Below are positions 34,690-43,089 of a stretch of 64,000 nucleotides of DNA, in pieces. The position numbers and the translations under genes were made by a program. The notes under the pieces were generated by a model. It worked only from the letters and a program-made list of their open reading frames with translations, was not told where the DNA came from and searched no databases. The stretch's first letter is position 1; every line of letters starts with the position of its first letter. The stretch spans positions 1,240,001 to 1,304,000 of the forward strand of contig NZ_AP031498.1 in the NCBI RefSeq assembly GCF_042854845.1. The letters run 5' to 3'. This stretch comes from Maricurvus nonylphenolicus. Its GTDB lineage: Bacteria > Pseudomonadota > Gammaproteobacteria > Pseudomonadales > Cellvibrionaceae.

Positions 34690-35862
34690 TTAAAGTCCAT
34701 ATTGACGCGAAGCGAGGTCGCGCATGATTTCTTCCGAGCCACCGCCAATGGCGTTGACGCGAACTTCCCGGTAGATGCGCTCGATGCGGTTGTCACGCAA
34801 GTAGCTGGCGCCGCCCAGAATCTGGCTGGCTTCGCGCGCGCAGAATTCCATGGTTTGGCTGCACTGCACTTTAAGCATGGCAATGTCACCGGGGTTAGGT
34901 TTGCCCTCAGCAATTTCGCGAGAGCAGTGATTGATATAAGCCTGACAGGCGTTGATGCGCTGTTTCATTTCGGCAATCTTGTGGCGAATAACCTGGTGGT
35001 CAGCCAAACGCTTGCCGAAGGTTTTACGGTCTTTGGCCCAGCTTACGGCGTCTTCAAGACAAACGCGGGCAGACGCTTCCATACCAACGCACAGGGCCAT
35101 ACGCTCGGCATTGAAATTATTCATGATCACCTGGAAGCCCTGGTTCTCTTTACCGATCAAGTTACCCACAGGTACTTTGACGTTGTCGAAGTAGATAGTT
35201 GCGGTATCAGAACACCACCAGCCCTGTTTACGATGTAATTGGGTGCGGGATACGCCTTCGGCATCCATCGGGATCAACAGCATGGAAACACCGCCGGGGC
35301 CTTCGCCACCAGTACGCACGGCGGTGGAGGTCCAATTGGCGTTCATTGCACCGGTAATAAAGGTCTTGGAGCCGTTAACTATGTAGTAGTCGCCTTCACG
35401 ACGGGCAGTAGTTTGCAGGTTGGCAACATCGGAGCCACCACCGGGTTCGGTAATACCCAGTGAGATACGCTTGGTACCACTCAGCACACCCGGCATCACC
35501 ATTTGCTTAACTTCATCGCTGGCGAAGTTGGCTACCGGTGGCAGGCCAATACCGTGAATACACAGGGTGGCACCGACGCCGCCGACGCTGGAGCGGGCCA
35601 GTTCTTCGTTAAGGATATTGTGGTACCAAACATCGATGCCTTCTTTAATACCGCCGTATTCTTCGGCGTAACCCAGCCCCAGAATGCCAACTTCACCGGC
35701 CTTGGGCCACAGCTCATCGGGGATCTTGCCAGCTTCGTCCCACTCGGCGGCGAAGGGCATGATTTCACGATCGATAAAACGACGTATTTGGCTGCGCCAT
35801 TCTTCGTGTTCCGAGGTTAAGTAGGGGTTACTTATGCGGGCGCTATCGAAATCCAGTGACAT
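34690..35862 (-). CDS. Acyl-CoA dehydrogenase (isovaleryl/citronellyl-CoA type)
   Basis: The protein has 390 residues. FAD/substrate motifs are ISLGITEPGGGSDVANLQTT, IVNGSKTFITGAMNANW and KQGWWCSDTATIYFDNVKVP. The position of the usual MCAD catalytic glutamate (IYEGT) reads AIGGGSEE, while NFNAERMALC carries a glutamate at the place used by isovaleryl-CoA and long-chain dehydrogenases. That points to a branched or bulky acyl-CoA, as for AtuD. It heads the minus-strand operon; the triple AraC-type repeat at 35933-35989 lies in its promoter region. A close paralogue is encoded at 37167-38339. Confidence 0.92.
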   Translation of the reverse strand: MSLDFDSARISNPYLTSEHEEWRSQIRRFIDREIMPFAAEWDEAGKIPDELWPKAGEVGILGLGYAEEYGGIKEGIDVWYHNILNEELARSSVGGVGATLCIHGIGLPPVANFASDEVKQMVMPGVLSGTKRISLGITEPGGGSDVANLQTTARREGDYYIVNGSKTFITGAMNANWTSTAVRTGGEGPGGVSMLLIPMDAEGVSRTQLHRKQGWWCSDTATIYFDNVKVPVGNLIGKENQGFQVIMNNFNAERMALCVGMEASARVCLEDAVSWAKDRKTFGKRLADHQVIRHKIAEMKQRINACQAYINHCSREIAEGKPNPGDIAMLKVQCSQTMEFCAREASQILGGASYLRDNRIERIYREVRVNAIGGGSEEIMRDLASRQYGL

Positions 35863-35932
35863 ATTGGGCTCCTAAATCCTAAGACTTTAATCAGAATAGT
35901 CTCAGTCTAAAGACCCTGAGATGAGCTGCTTG

Positions 35933-35989
35933 GGATAGGGCGCCAAGTTATTTGGGAATTGGTGCCAAAATTTCGCGAAAATGGCGCCA
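35933..35989 (-). promoter_or_regulatory. Three direct repeats at 22-bp period, AraC-type operator of the Atu-like operon
   Basis: Read on the minus strand, TGGCGCCATTTTC starts at 35989, TGGCACCAATTCC at 35967 and TGGCGCCCTATCC at 35945: three copies, each exactly 22 bp from the next. They lie 70-130 bp upstream of the acyl-CoA dehydrogenase start at 35862, and the AraC gene stop is 46 bp farther up. The middle copy contains TGGCACCAATTC, found identically at 40601-40612 in front of the other dehydrogenase operon. Confidence 0.72.
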
Positions 35990-36034
35990 GGATGACACCG
36001 GGTTCAAGGTGGGATAAATGTGAGGTAAGAGCTG

Positions 36035-37048
36035 CTAGCGGTGGGATTGGCGGTATTCGGAGGGGGTCTGGCCGTGCCAGCTCTTAAAGGCGCTGGAAAA
36101 GGAGCCCTGGTCGGTATACCCCAGCAGAAAGGCGATATCAGTAATGCCCAGGCGTTCATCGCCCAGATAGCGCAGGGCCTGCTCTGAGCGCACTGATTGC
36201 AGCACCTGTTGGAACTGGGTGTCCTTATCGGCCAGGCGGCGCTGCAGCGTACGGCGGGATACGTTGAGCTGATGGGCGACGCTGTCGATGGTCATCTCGC
36301 CGATGGGCAAGAGTTTCAAGATAGTGTTGCGCAGTTCCCGCAGGAAGGGGTCGTCTTCTTCCTCAAACAGATGGTCAAACGAGCGGCCAAAGCTCTGATC
36401 CAGGGACTGGCCCAGCTGGGTCAGTGGGTAATCAAGGCTTTCACGGGCGAAATAGAGGCAGCTAACCTCCTGGTCAAAGGCCAGATCATTGCCAAAAAAG
36501 GCCTGTAATTGGGTCAGGTCTTCTGGTTCCGGGTAGGTAAATCGCGCCTTGATCACGGGGATTGGCTGCACACACAGGGAATCGACGATATTGGCTGAAG
36601 AGGACAGCAGGTTGTCGCTCAAAAAGCGCTGGCTGGCGGTTTCATCCCATAAGGGATGCCATTCGAGGCGGATATAGTCAGCCTCGCCTTTGATTTTGAC
36701 CTCGCCAATATCACCGGTAAAGCGCAGCACACTGGGCATCAAATTCAGGTATTCGCGAAAGGTGTGGCACAGGGTGGACATGTGTAATTGCAGGTTGAGG
36801 CCGCAGACATAACTCACCCGACCGGCAAACAGACCGATATCGGGATTTTTACTGGCCAAGGCCACCGATTCATACAGATTCAGCAGGGATATCACCGGAA
36901 AGCGCGCATCGGGATCTGTTAGGCGCTGTCGATCAATCCCCTCACGGGCAAGGAACTTGTCGATAGGCACCGATGAAAGCTCAGCAGCCTGAATTAGCGC
37001 GTGGATGGAGGAGCTGTAAACTGTCCAGTCGGGGTTGGGTGACGACAT
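36035..37048 (-). CDS. AraC family transcriptional regulator
   Basis: The protein has 337 residues from the ATG at 37048, which follows AGCAGGA; longer in-frame starts up to 37159 lack such a site. The N-terminal sensory domain (about 1-225) contains FRYPEPED-like FTYPEPEDLTQL and GDIGEVKIKG. The DNA-binding half has MTIDSVAHQLNVSRRTLQRR and ITDIAFLLGYTDQGSFSSAF, then KSWHGQTPSEYR. It shares these blocks closely with the regulator at 39543-40577, including both recognition helices. It lies between two acyl-CoA dehydrogenase genes on the same strand, next to the triple repeat at 35933-35989, which it probably binds. Confidence 0.88.
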   Translation of the reverse strand: MSSPNPDWTVYSSSIHALIQAAELSSVPIDKFLAREGIDRQRLTDPDARFPVISLLNLYESVALASKNPDIGLFAGRVSYVCGLNLQLHMSTLCHTFREYLNLMPSVLRFTGDIGEVKIKGEADYIRLEWHPLWDETASQRFLSDNLLSSSANIVDSLCVQPIPVIKARFTYPEPEDLTQLQAFFGNDLAFDQEVSCLYFARESLDYPLTQLGQSLDQSFGRSFDHLFEEEDDPFLRELRNTILKLLPIGEMTIDSVAHQLNVSRRTLQRRLADKDTQFQQVLQSVRSEQALRYLGDERLGITDIAFLLGYTDQGSFSSAFKSWHGQTPSEYRQSHR

Positions 37049-37166
37049 AATCCTGCTTTCTGCGTGCCACAAGAGATAGGGCATTCTAGCAGTGGCGTTG
37101 TCGTTTGATCCAGATACAAGCGCCATAACACTGGGGCGCTTGTATCCTTCTGGTCCCAAGGCTGTA

Positions 37167-38339
37167 TTAGAGCCCCAGCTGACGGCTGGTCAGATCGCGC
37201 ATAATTTCCTCTGAGCCACCGCCAATCGCCATCACGCGGACTTCACGGTAAATACGCTCGGTTTTGCAACCGCGCATATAGGAGATGCCACCCATAATCT
37301 GCATGGCTTCGCGGGCACAGAATTCCATGGTTTCTGTGGCCTGTACCTTACACATGGAGATATCTTCGATCTTGATGGTGTTGTTCTGCATCTGCCAGGC
37401 ACACATATCCATATAGGCTTGAGTGGCATTGATGCGCTTAAGCATCTCGGCGAATTTATGGCGAATCACCTGGTGCTTGGATAATGGCTTGCCAAAGGTT
37501 TTACGCTCCATGGCCCACTCGGCAGCTTCTTCCATACAGGCTTTGGCGGCACCCAGCGACAGGGAGATAATGCCCAGACGCTCTTTGTTGAAGTTGTGCA
37601 CGATAGGCAGGAAGCCCTGATTCTCTTCGCCGATGATGTTTTCAGCGGGCACCTTCACATTGTCGAAGTAAATGGTTGCGGTATCTGAACACCACCAGCC
37701 CTGTTTTCTGTCGAGTTTGGTCCAGCTGACGCCTTCTGAATCCATCGGGATCAACAGCAGGGAAATACCGCCGATGCCTTCACCGCCGGTGCGTACGGCA
37801 GTGGTCAGCCAGTTGGCACGGGTACCGCCGGAGATAAAGGTTTTAGAGCCGTTCACAATATAGTGATCACCGTCGCGTACGGCCGTGGTGCTGATGTTAG
37901 CCACATCGGAGCCGGCGCCCGGTTCAGTAATGCCCAGGGAGATGCGCTTTTCACCGGCCAGAACCGCGCCCACAACCTCGTCTTTCATGGCATCGCTGCC
38001 ATAGTTCACTACCGGCGGCAGGCCGATACCGTGAATGGTCAGGGATGAGGAAATGCCGGTTGCGCCACTGCGGGCAATTTCTTCGCTGGCGATAATGGTG
38101 TGAAAGGCATCGATACCTTCGGAAATGCCGCCGTATTCCTCAGGGTAACCCATTTGCAGCAGGCCTATGTCAGCGGCTTTGGACCACAGCTCCAGGGGTA
38201 CTTCACCGGCTTCTTCCCAGTCATCCACATAGGGGATGATTTCTTTATCCACAAAGCGGCGCATCTGCTCACGCCACTGCTGGTGGGATTCGGTGTAAAA
38301 CGGGCTCTTTAACTGTAGGGAATCGAAGTCTATGGTCAT
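37167..38339 (-). CDS. Acyl-CoA dehydrogenase, paralogue of the 34690-35862 product
   Basis: The protein has 390 residues, identical in length and closely similar throughout to the dehydrogenase at 34690: ISLGITEPGAGSDVANISTT, KQGWWCSDTATIYFDNVKVP and IYREVRVMAIGGGSEEIMRD. Again glycine replaces the MCAD-type catalytic glutamate, and NFNKERLGII offers the isovaleryl/long-chain-type base. It is the first gene upstream of the AraC regulator and is divergent from a second AraC gene at 38533. A local duplication with later specialisation to another chain length or branching pattern is likely. Confidence 0.92.
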   Translation of the reverse strand: MTIDFDSLQLKSPFYTESHQQWREQMRRFVDKEIIPYVDDWEEAGEVPLELWSKAADIGLLQMGYPEEYGGISEGIDAFHTIIASEEIARSGATGISSSLTIHGIGLPPVVNYGSDAMKDEVVGAVLAGEKRISLGITEPGAGSDVANISTTAVRDGDHYIVNGSKTFISGGTRANWLTTAVRTGGEGIGGISLLLIPMDSEGVSWTKLDRKQGWWCSDTATIYFDNVKVPAENIIGEENQGFLPIVHNFNKERLGIISLSLGAAKACMEEAAEWAMERKTFGKPLSKHQVIRHKFAEMLKRINATQAYMDMCAWQMQNNTIKIEDISMCKVQATETMEFCAREAMQIMGGISYMRGCKTERIYREVRVMAIGGGSEEIMRDLTSRQLGL

Positions 38340-38483
38340 GGTAACCTCACATTGGTATCTATGGGGTTATGTTGTCGTAATCAGCGTGTATTGACACTTG
38401 TTTTACCGGTTGAAATTCCTGACTTCAGCGGTCAGCCCCCAGCCGGTTAAGCATTAACTTCAATAAGAGTAGGCGCAAAAGTG

Positions 38484-38509
38484 AAGCTGTCATGATAAAT
38501 TTACAGCTT
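38484..38509. promoter_or_regulatory. Inverted repeat upstream of the tandem AraC genes
   Basis: AAGCTGT (38484-38490) and ACAGCTT (38503-38509) are perfect inverted copies 12 bp apart, ending 23 bp before the AraC start at 38533. It lies in the divergent region shared with the dehydrogenase gene at 38339. This could be an operator, though the symmetry does not look AraC-like. Confidence 0.35.
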
Positions 38510-38532
38510 GTAACGACTACATTTGCCTGAAT

Positions 38533-39543
38533 ATGGATTTCCAAACCTACCCATCATCGTTTGCACTGGCTGTATTGGACGCTGCGGCTGCCAAGGGCGT
38601 CGATCAAGGCGGTATTGTGGGTAAGTTGGGTATTGCTACCGATGTGCTGCAATCAGAGCAGGGGCGTATCAGTGCCAAGCAGCTGCAGGAGATTACCCAA
38701 TACGTCGCTATAGCACTGAATGATGAGAGTTTGGGTTTTCTACAGCAGCCTATGCCCGTGGGCAGCTTTCGCATGATGTGCCTGGCTTGTCTGGGGGCAC
38801 CGAATTTACGTGAGGTGATAAAAAGAAGCCAAGAGTTCTATGGTTTGTTTTCAGAGAGCCTGCCCATTAATCACTATGAAAAAGACGGCAAGACCTACTG
38901 GACAATAGATTCGGGTATTACCTCCTCAGATCCCAAGAATTATATGATTCCCGCATTTTTCGGCGCGCTTTATCGCTGGAGTTGCTGGATGATCAATCAA
39001 AAGATTGTGCTCGACAGTGTAGCTTTTAAATCGGCGAAAACGGATATCCCCAGCGACTTCCAGGTTTTGTTTTCCTGCCCGATAAAGTTTTCTGCCACGG
39101 AGAATTATCTCTGTTTTGATACGGCTTATCTCGATAAAGATATCGTGCAAAACGAGGCCTCGTTAAAAGTCTTTTTGCGCGGCGGCAATGCGGGTTTGTT
39201 AGCGCATCCGGAAGATAATGATTCCTACCATTTTAAAGTTCAGGGAATCTTAAGGCAGGCAGCTTCAGCGCTGAATATTGAAGATGTTGCCGAGCAGTTA
39301 CACTGTTCGCCGGAAACGCTGCGCCGCAAATTAAAACAAGAGGGCACCAGCGTAAAACAAATCAAGGACGGCTTACGACGTGATGAAGCCATTTACCTGT
39401 TATCCCGGGGCAATCACTCGATAGAAGAGGTCGCCGCCCAGGTTGGTTTTGCCGATTCGACGGCGTTTTTTCGGGCCTTTAAACGCTGGACAGGGGTGAC
39501 GCCGAGAAGTTATATCCAGTCGACGGATGAGGCAGATCATTAA
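38533..39543 (+). CDS. AraC family transcriptional regulator (first of an overlapping pair)
   Basis: The protein has 336 residues. The arabinose-binding-like sensory domain covers about 15-220 (VGSFRMMCLACLGAPNLREV). The two helix-turn-helix units are IEDVAEQLHCSPETLRRKLK and SIEEVAAQVGFADSTAFFRA, followed by KRWTGVTPRSY. Its recognition helices differ from those of the two paralogous regulators at 36035 and 39543, so it should bind a different site. Its TAA stop overlaps the ATG of the next AraC gene (TAATG), indicating translational coupling. It is divergent from the acyl-CoA dehydrogenase at 37167-38339. Confidence 0.9.
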   Translation: MDFQTYPSSFALAVLDAAAAKGVDQGGIVGKLGIATDVLQSEQGRISAKQLQEITQYVAIALNDESLGFLQQPMPVGSFRMMCLACLGAPNLREVIKRSQEFYGLFSESLPINHYEKDGKTYWTIDSGITSSDPKNYMIPAFFGALYRWSCWMINQKIVLDSVAFKSAKTDIPSDFQVLFSCPIKFSATENYLCFDTAYLDKDIVQNEASLKVFLRGGNAGLLAHPEDNDSYHFKVQGILRQAASALNIEDVAEQLHCSPETLRRKLKQEGTSVKQIKDGLRRDEAIYLLSRGNHSIEEVAAQVGFADSTAFFRAFKRWTGVTPRSYIQSTDEADH

Positions 39544-40577
39544 TGACCCGTTCTGCACCAGGCAACAGAAGAGCTGACCCCGGGCCAAACGTGTCATCCA
39601 AGCTGGCGCTGTTGTATTTGCAGTTGGCGGATGACCTGGGGGTGGATCGCCATCAACTGATCGCGAGTGCAGATATCGATCCCATCTGGTTGGAGAAAAC
39701 CGATTCGCATATTCCTGTTGAATCACTGTATGCCCTGACCAAACAATTGGCCAAGTTGGCTGGCAACGAGAATATTGGTTTGTGGGCCGGGCGGTCGTCC
39801 TTTCTGAATCAAACCAGTTTACTGCAATACCTCTCGGCAATTTGCAGCCATTTTCGCCAATGGCTCAATATGATGCCCAGCACGCTGGAAGCGATAGGGG
39901 ATATTGGTGAAACGGTTGTGGTCAAGGAAGGCGACATGTTGCGTACTGAGTGGCGCCCGCTTGCGCCCGTGGATGTCAGTGGCCGATATATTATCGATAT
40001 GATATTGAGCATGTGCCAGAGTCTGCTCAATTCCGCGTGTTATAACCCAGTACCTGTGCCCAAGGTGTATTTTAGTTATCCCGAACCTGAAGATACCTCT
40101 CTGCATCGGCAGATCTTTAGCGGTGAGTTGGTATTTGACCAGCCCTTTAGCGGTCTGTTTTATCCTGTGGCCGCGCTCGAGTGGCCAATTATCAAAGTCT
40201 GGGATGAAAAATCCCCTGTGGATAAAGATAACCTGCTCAGTGTGATTGAAACCGGCAGCAGCGACGGTTTTATGCGGCGGGTCAGGCGCTGTATCGTGCG
40301 GGCATTGCCCTCTGGACATATGACCATCGATACGATCGCCACTGAACTGGCGATATCGCGCCGAACCTTGCAGCGTCGATTATCGGAGCGCGATGAAGTC
40401 TTTGCCAATGTGGTGCAGGAGCTGCGTTCAGCTATGGCAGTCCGATTATTGGTGGATAACCAAATCCCTGTAACTGAGATTGCCTTTATGCTGGGATACG
40501 CTGATACCTCTTCTTTCTCCACAGCCTTTAAAGGTTGGCACGGGTGTTCACCAAGGGATTTTGTCGAGTCACGCTAG
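39543..40577 (+). CDS. AraC family transcriptional regulator (second of the pair, paralogue of the 36035 regulator)
   Basis: The protein has 344 residues. The sensory domain has GDIGETVVVKEGD and FSYPEPEDTSLH, matching GDIGEVKIKG and FTYPEPEDLTQ of the regulator at 36035-37048. The DNA-binding part is MTIDTIATELAISRRTLQRR and VTEIAFMLGYADTSSFSTAF, then KGWHGCSPRDF. It overlaps the preceding AraC gene by one base. About 25 bp after its stop come two TGGCACCAATTC-type repeats followed by two acyl-CoA dehydrogenase genes, its likely regulon. Confidence 0.9.
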   Translation: MTRSAPGNRRADPGPNVSSKLALLYLQLADDLGVDRHQLIASADIDPIWLEKTDSHIPVESLYALTKQLAKLAGNENIGLWAGRSSFLNQTSLLQYLSAICSHFRQWLNMMPSTLEAIGDIGETVVVKEGDMLRTEWRPLAPVDVSGRYIIDMILSMCQSLLNSACYNPVPVPKVYFSYPEPEDTSLHRQIFSGELVFDQPFSGLFYPVAALEWPIIKVWDEKSPVDKDNLLSVIETGSSDGFMRRVRRCIVRALPSGHMTIDTIATELAISRRTLQRRLSERDEVFANVVQELRSAMAVRLLVDNQIPVTEIAFMLGYADTSSFSTAFKGWHGCSPRDFVESR

Positions 40578-40600
40578 CCGTTTTCTATCTCTGTCTATTC

Positions 40601-40633
40601 TGGCACCAATTCAAAACTCTCTGACACCAATTC
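40601..40633 (+). promoter_or_regulatory. Direct repeat with 21-bp period, AraC-type operator of the dehydrogenase pair
   Basis: TGGCACCAATTC starts at 40601 and TGACACCAATTC at 40622, one base different and 21 bp apart, about 90-120 bp before the dehydrogenase start at 40720. The first copy is identical to the middle repeat of the operator at 35933-35989. Confidence 0.7.
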
Positions 40634-40719
40634 TAAAGCGCGGGTCTCCGAGGCTACCTATTATTTAGCCATCTTTACCCGAACCATGAACCAAGAATCA
40701 TAGTGTATAGAGGCTTACG

Positions 40720-41922
40720 ATGAATACCGATCCTCAAACCTTAGCGGCATTCCGAGAAGAGGTCACTGCCTGGTTGGCAGACAATATTCCCGCAGATCCA
40801 GGATTTCTGTTGCCATTAACCTTTATGGAGGTTGGCACCGAGGAACAGCTGGAATTCTTAATTGCCTGGCAGCGCAAAGTCTACGACGCTGGATATATAG
40901 GTATGGCATGGCCTAAGGAATACGGTGGTCGAGGCATGCCTCAGGTTTATCAGGATATTGTTGATGAAGAACTGATGAACAAAAAGGCGCCGATTATCTT
41001 TAATACCATTGGTTTGGGATGGGCCGGTCCGCTGATTTTGCAATTGGGTACTGAGGCAGAAAAACAGAAATACATTAAAGGCATTCTTACCGGTGAAGAT
41101 ATCTGGTGTCAGGGATTCTCTGAGCCGGATCACGGTTCCGATCTGGGTAATGCCCAGACTCGCGCTGTGCGCGATGGCGATGAGTATGTGATTAATGGCA
41201 GTAAGATCTGGACTACCCACGGAAGCTACGCCAAATATATGATTTTGCTGGCGCGTACAAATCCCGAAGCGAAAAACAAATACGCCGGTTTGTCTTTCTT
41301 TTTGTCGCCTATGCAGGCACCTGGCATTACCACCTCACCTATTCAAAAAATTACCGGCGAGCACGGCTTTGCCCAAACCTTCTTTGATGATGCCCGTATC
41401 CCTGCCGAGTGTTTGATGGGCGAGGAAGGCGATGGCTGGAAGCTGGCCATGCAAACCCTGCAATATGAACGCAGTGTCGATGGCGGTCAGGCCACGACCT
41501 ATAAAATTACCTCCATCACCAGTTCAGATCTTATTGAAACCTGCCGTAATATCCAGCGCGATGGCAACCCGCTACTGGAAGACCCTGTAGTTCAGGATCA
41601 ACTGGTGCAGTTTATTATGGAAGAAAGAAATCTGTTGTTGAATCAAAAACGCAGTAGCATTCAGGATCTTTGCTCGGATTATCCTTTATCCCTGATGTTA
41701 TCTGGCAAGCTGGAAGCGACTGAGCTGTTCCGACGTATGCGCCAGTACGCAGTGAGTTTACAGGGCGCTAAAGGTGGCCTGTATATTCACGATAAGGATG
41801 CATTGGATGGCGCTATTTGGCAGCACGCCTACTTTAATAATTTCTCGGCGACTATCGGTGGCGGTACCAGCCAGGTTCAAAACAATATTATTGCAGAGCA
41901 TGCGCTCGGTTTGCCGAAGTAA
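40720..41922 (+). CDS. Acyl-CoA dehydrogenase, larger member of an adjacent pair
   Basis: The protein has 400 residues. Motifs are WPKEYGGRGMPQVYQDIVDE, CQGFSEPDHGSDLGNAQTRA, VINGSKIWTTHGSYAKYMIL and the C-terminal GGGTSQVQNNIIAEHALGLP. This subfamily is often encoded next to a second, shorter dehydrogenase and, in steroid side-chain degradation, forms alpha2beta2 FadE heteromers in which only one partner carries full FAD-binding and catalytic sites. The next gene, 11 bp downstream, fits that partner. Substrate unknown; a bulky or cyclic acyl-CoA is plausible. Confidence 0.9.
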   Translation: MNTDPQTLAAFREEVTAWLADNIPADPGFLLPLTFMEVGTEEQLEFLIAWQRKVYDAGYIGMAWPKEYGGRGMPQVYQDIVDEELMNKKAPIIFNTIGLGWAGPLILQLGTEAEKQKYIKGILTGEDIWCQGFSEPDHGSDLGNAQTRAVRDGDEYVINGSKIWTTHGSYAKYMILLARTNPEAKNKYAGLSFFLSPMQAPGITTSPIQKITGEHGFAQTFFDDARIPAECLMGEEGDGWKLAMQTLQYERSVDGGQATTYKITSITSSDLIETCRNIQRDGNPLLEDPVVQDQLVQFIMEERNLLLNQKRSSIQDLCSDYPLSLMLSGKLEATELFRRMRQYAVSLQGAKGGLYIHDKDALDGAIWQHAYFNNFSATIGGGTSQVQNNIIAEHALGLPK

Positions 41923-41933
41923 GGAGAAGCATC

Positions 41934-43085
41934 ATGAACTTTGGACAAGAAGCTAAAAATCTTAAAGTTGCGAATATGCACTTCAGCGAAGAGCAAAAGA
42001 TGATTCTGGAAAGCGCGCGTAGCTTTTGCCAGGATAATTCATCTATCGAGAAGGTGAGAGAGTTATTATCCTCATCGCAAGGTTATGAAGACAGTACTTG
42101 GCAGCAACTGGTAGCGTTGGGTTGGACGGGCATGGCTATCCCCGAGCAATTTGGTGGCTCCGGCTTGGGTGTCGAAGCAGTAGTGCCGATTGTGGAAAGT
42201 ATGGGGCGCAACTTATCAGCAACGCCTTTTATCTCCAGTACCTTGGCTGCACAGTTACTATTGCGCGCAGGTAGTGAGGAGCAGCAACAACGTTGGTTGT
42301 CCAGAGTGGTAGAAGGGCAGGTTGCCACTGTAGCTTTATTGGATAACGAGGACTGGGGGGCAAATGGCACGACTCATATGCTTTCCGAGGATTTGGTTTT
42401 AAAGGGCGAAAAATTCTTTGTTAGTGATGCGCAAAGTGCCGAACTGTTTATCGTGCTTTGCCAGTATCAGGGGCAAGATCGCTTTGTTGTCGTTGAGCGC
42501 AATCAGCTAGCTGAGGGAGCGATAAAGGCTCACGCATTAATTGATGAGACCAAACGTTCAGCAAAAATTGACTTCACTGGTGTATCTGTCACCGCAGATG
42601 CTGTTCTCAGTGCAGACAATGCTCAAACGATTCTGGAGGATATTAAATTAATCGGGGCTTTGCTGGTTGCAGCTGAAACCGTTGGCGCTACGGCTTCCTG
42701 TTTAAATCTGACGGTTGAATATCTGAATACGCGTAAACAATTTGGCAAGTTGATTGGTTCCTACCAGGCGTTAAAGCATCCTTGTGTCGATATCTTATCG
42801 AAGCTGGAGGGCGCGCGTTCTCAGGTATATCATGCAGCCACTTTGTATGAAGAGGGTAATGGCAATATAGAGCGCGATCTGGAAATCGCCTGTCGTATGG
42901 CCAAAGCATCAGCCAATGATGCCCTTTTGTTAGCGGGGGATCGCGCTGTGCAGTTCCATGGCGGCATGGGTTTCACTTATGAATGTGATGCGCAGTTGTA
43001 TATCCGTCGAGCCCAGTGGAGTCAGCAGCAATTTGGCGATTCTGCCCATCACCGCAAGCGTTTAGCGCCATTGTTGCTAAGCTAA
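41934..43085 (+). CDS. Acyl-CoA dehydrogenase, smaller member of the pair
   Basis: The protein has 383 residues from the ATG at 41934, preceded by AAGGAG at good distance; an internal ATG at 41976 begins the recognisable fold (HFSEEQKMILESARSF). Middle-domain motifs are eroded: where active enzymes read T-E-P-x-x-G-S-D, this one has ALLDNEDWGANGTTH. The C-terminal part retains YLNTRKQFGKLIGSYQALKH and FHGGMGFTYECDAQLYIRRA. That pattern is common in the second subunit of heteromeric acyl-CoA dehydrogenases. It is followed by a palindromic repeat at 43090-43166. Confidence 0.88.
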   Translation: MNFGQEAKNLKVANMHFSEEQKMILESARSFCQDNSSIEKVRELLSSSQGYEDSTWQQLVALGWTGMAIPEQFGGSGLGVEAVVPIVESMGRNLSATPFISSTLAAQLLLRAGSEEQQQRWLSRVVEGQVATVALLDNEDWGANGTTHMLSEDLVLKGEKFFVSDAQSAELFIVLCQYQGQDRFVVVERNQLAEGAIKAHALIDETKRSAKIDFTGVSVTADAVLSADNAQTILEDIKLIGALLVAAETVGATASCLNLTVEYLNTRKQFGKLIGSYQALKHPCVDILSKLEGARSQVYHAATLYEEGNGNIERDLEIACRMAKASANDALLLAGDRAVQFHGGMGFTYECDAQLYIRRAQWSQQQFGDSAHHRKRLAPLLLS

Positions 43086-43089
43086 GTTG

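Noticed and set aside
37049..37159. Longer N-terminus for the AraC regulator encoded at 36035
   Set aside because: The ATG at 37048 has AGCAGGA in the right place and starts the homologous region shared with its paralogue.
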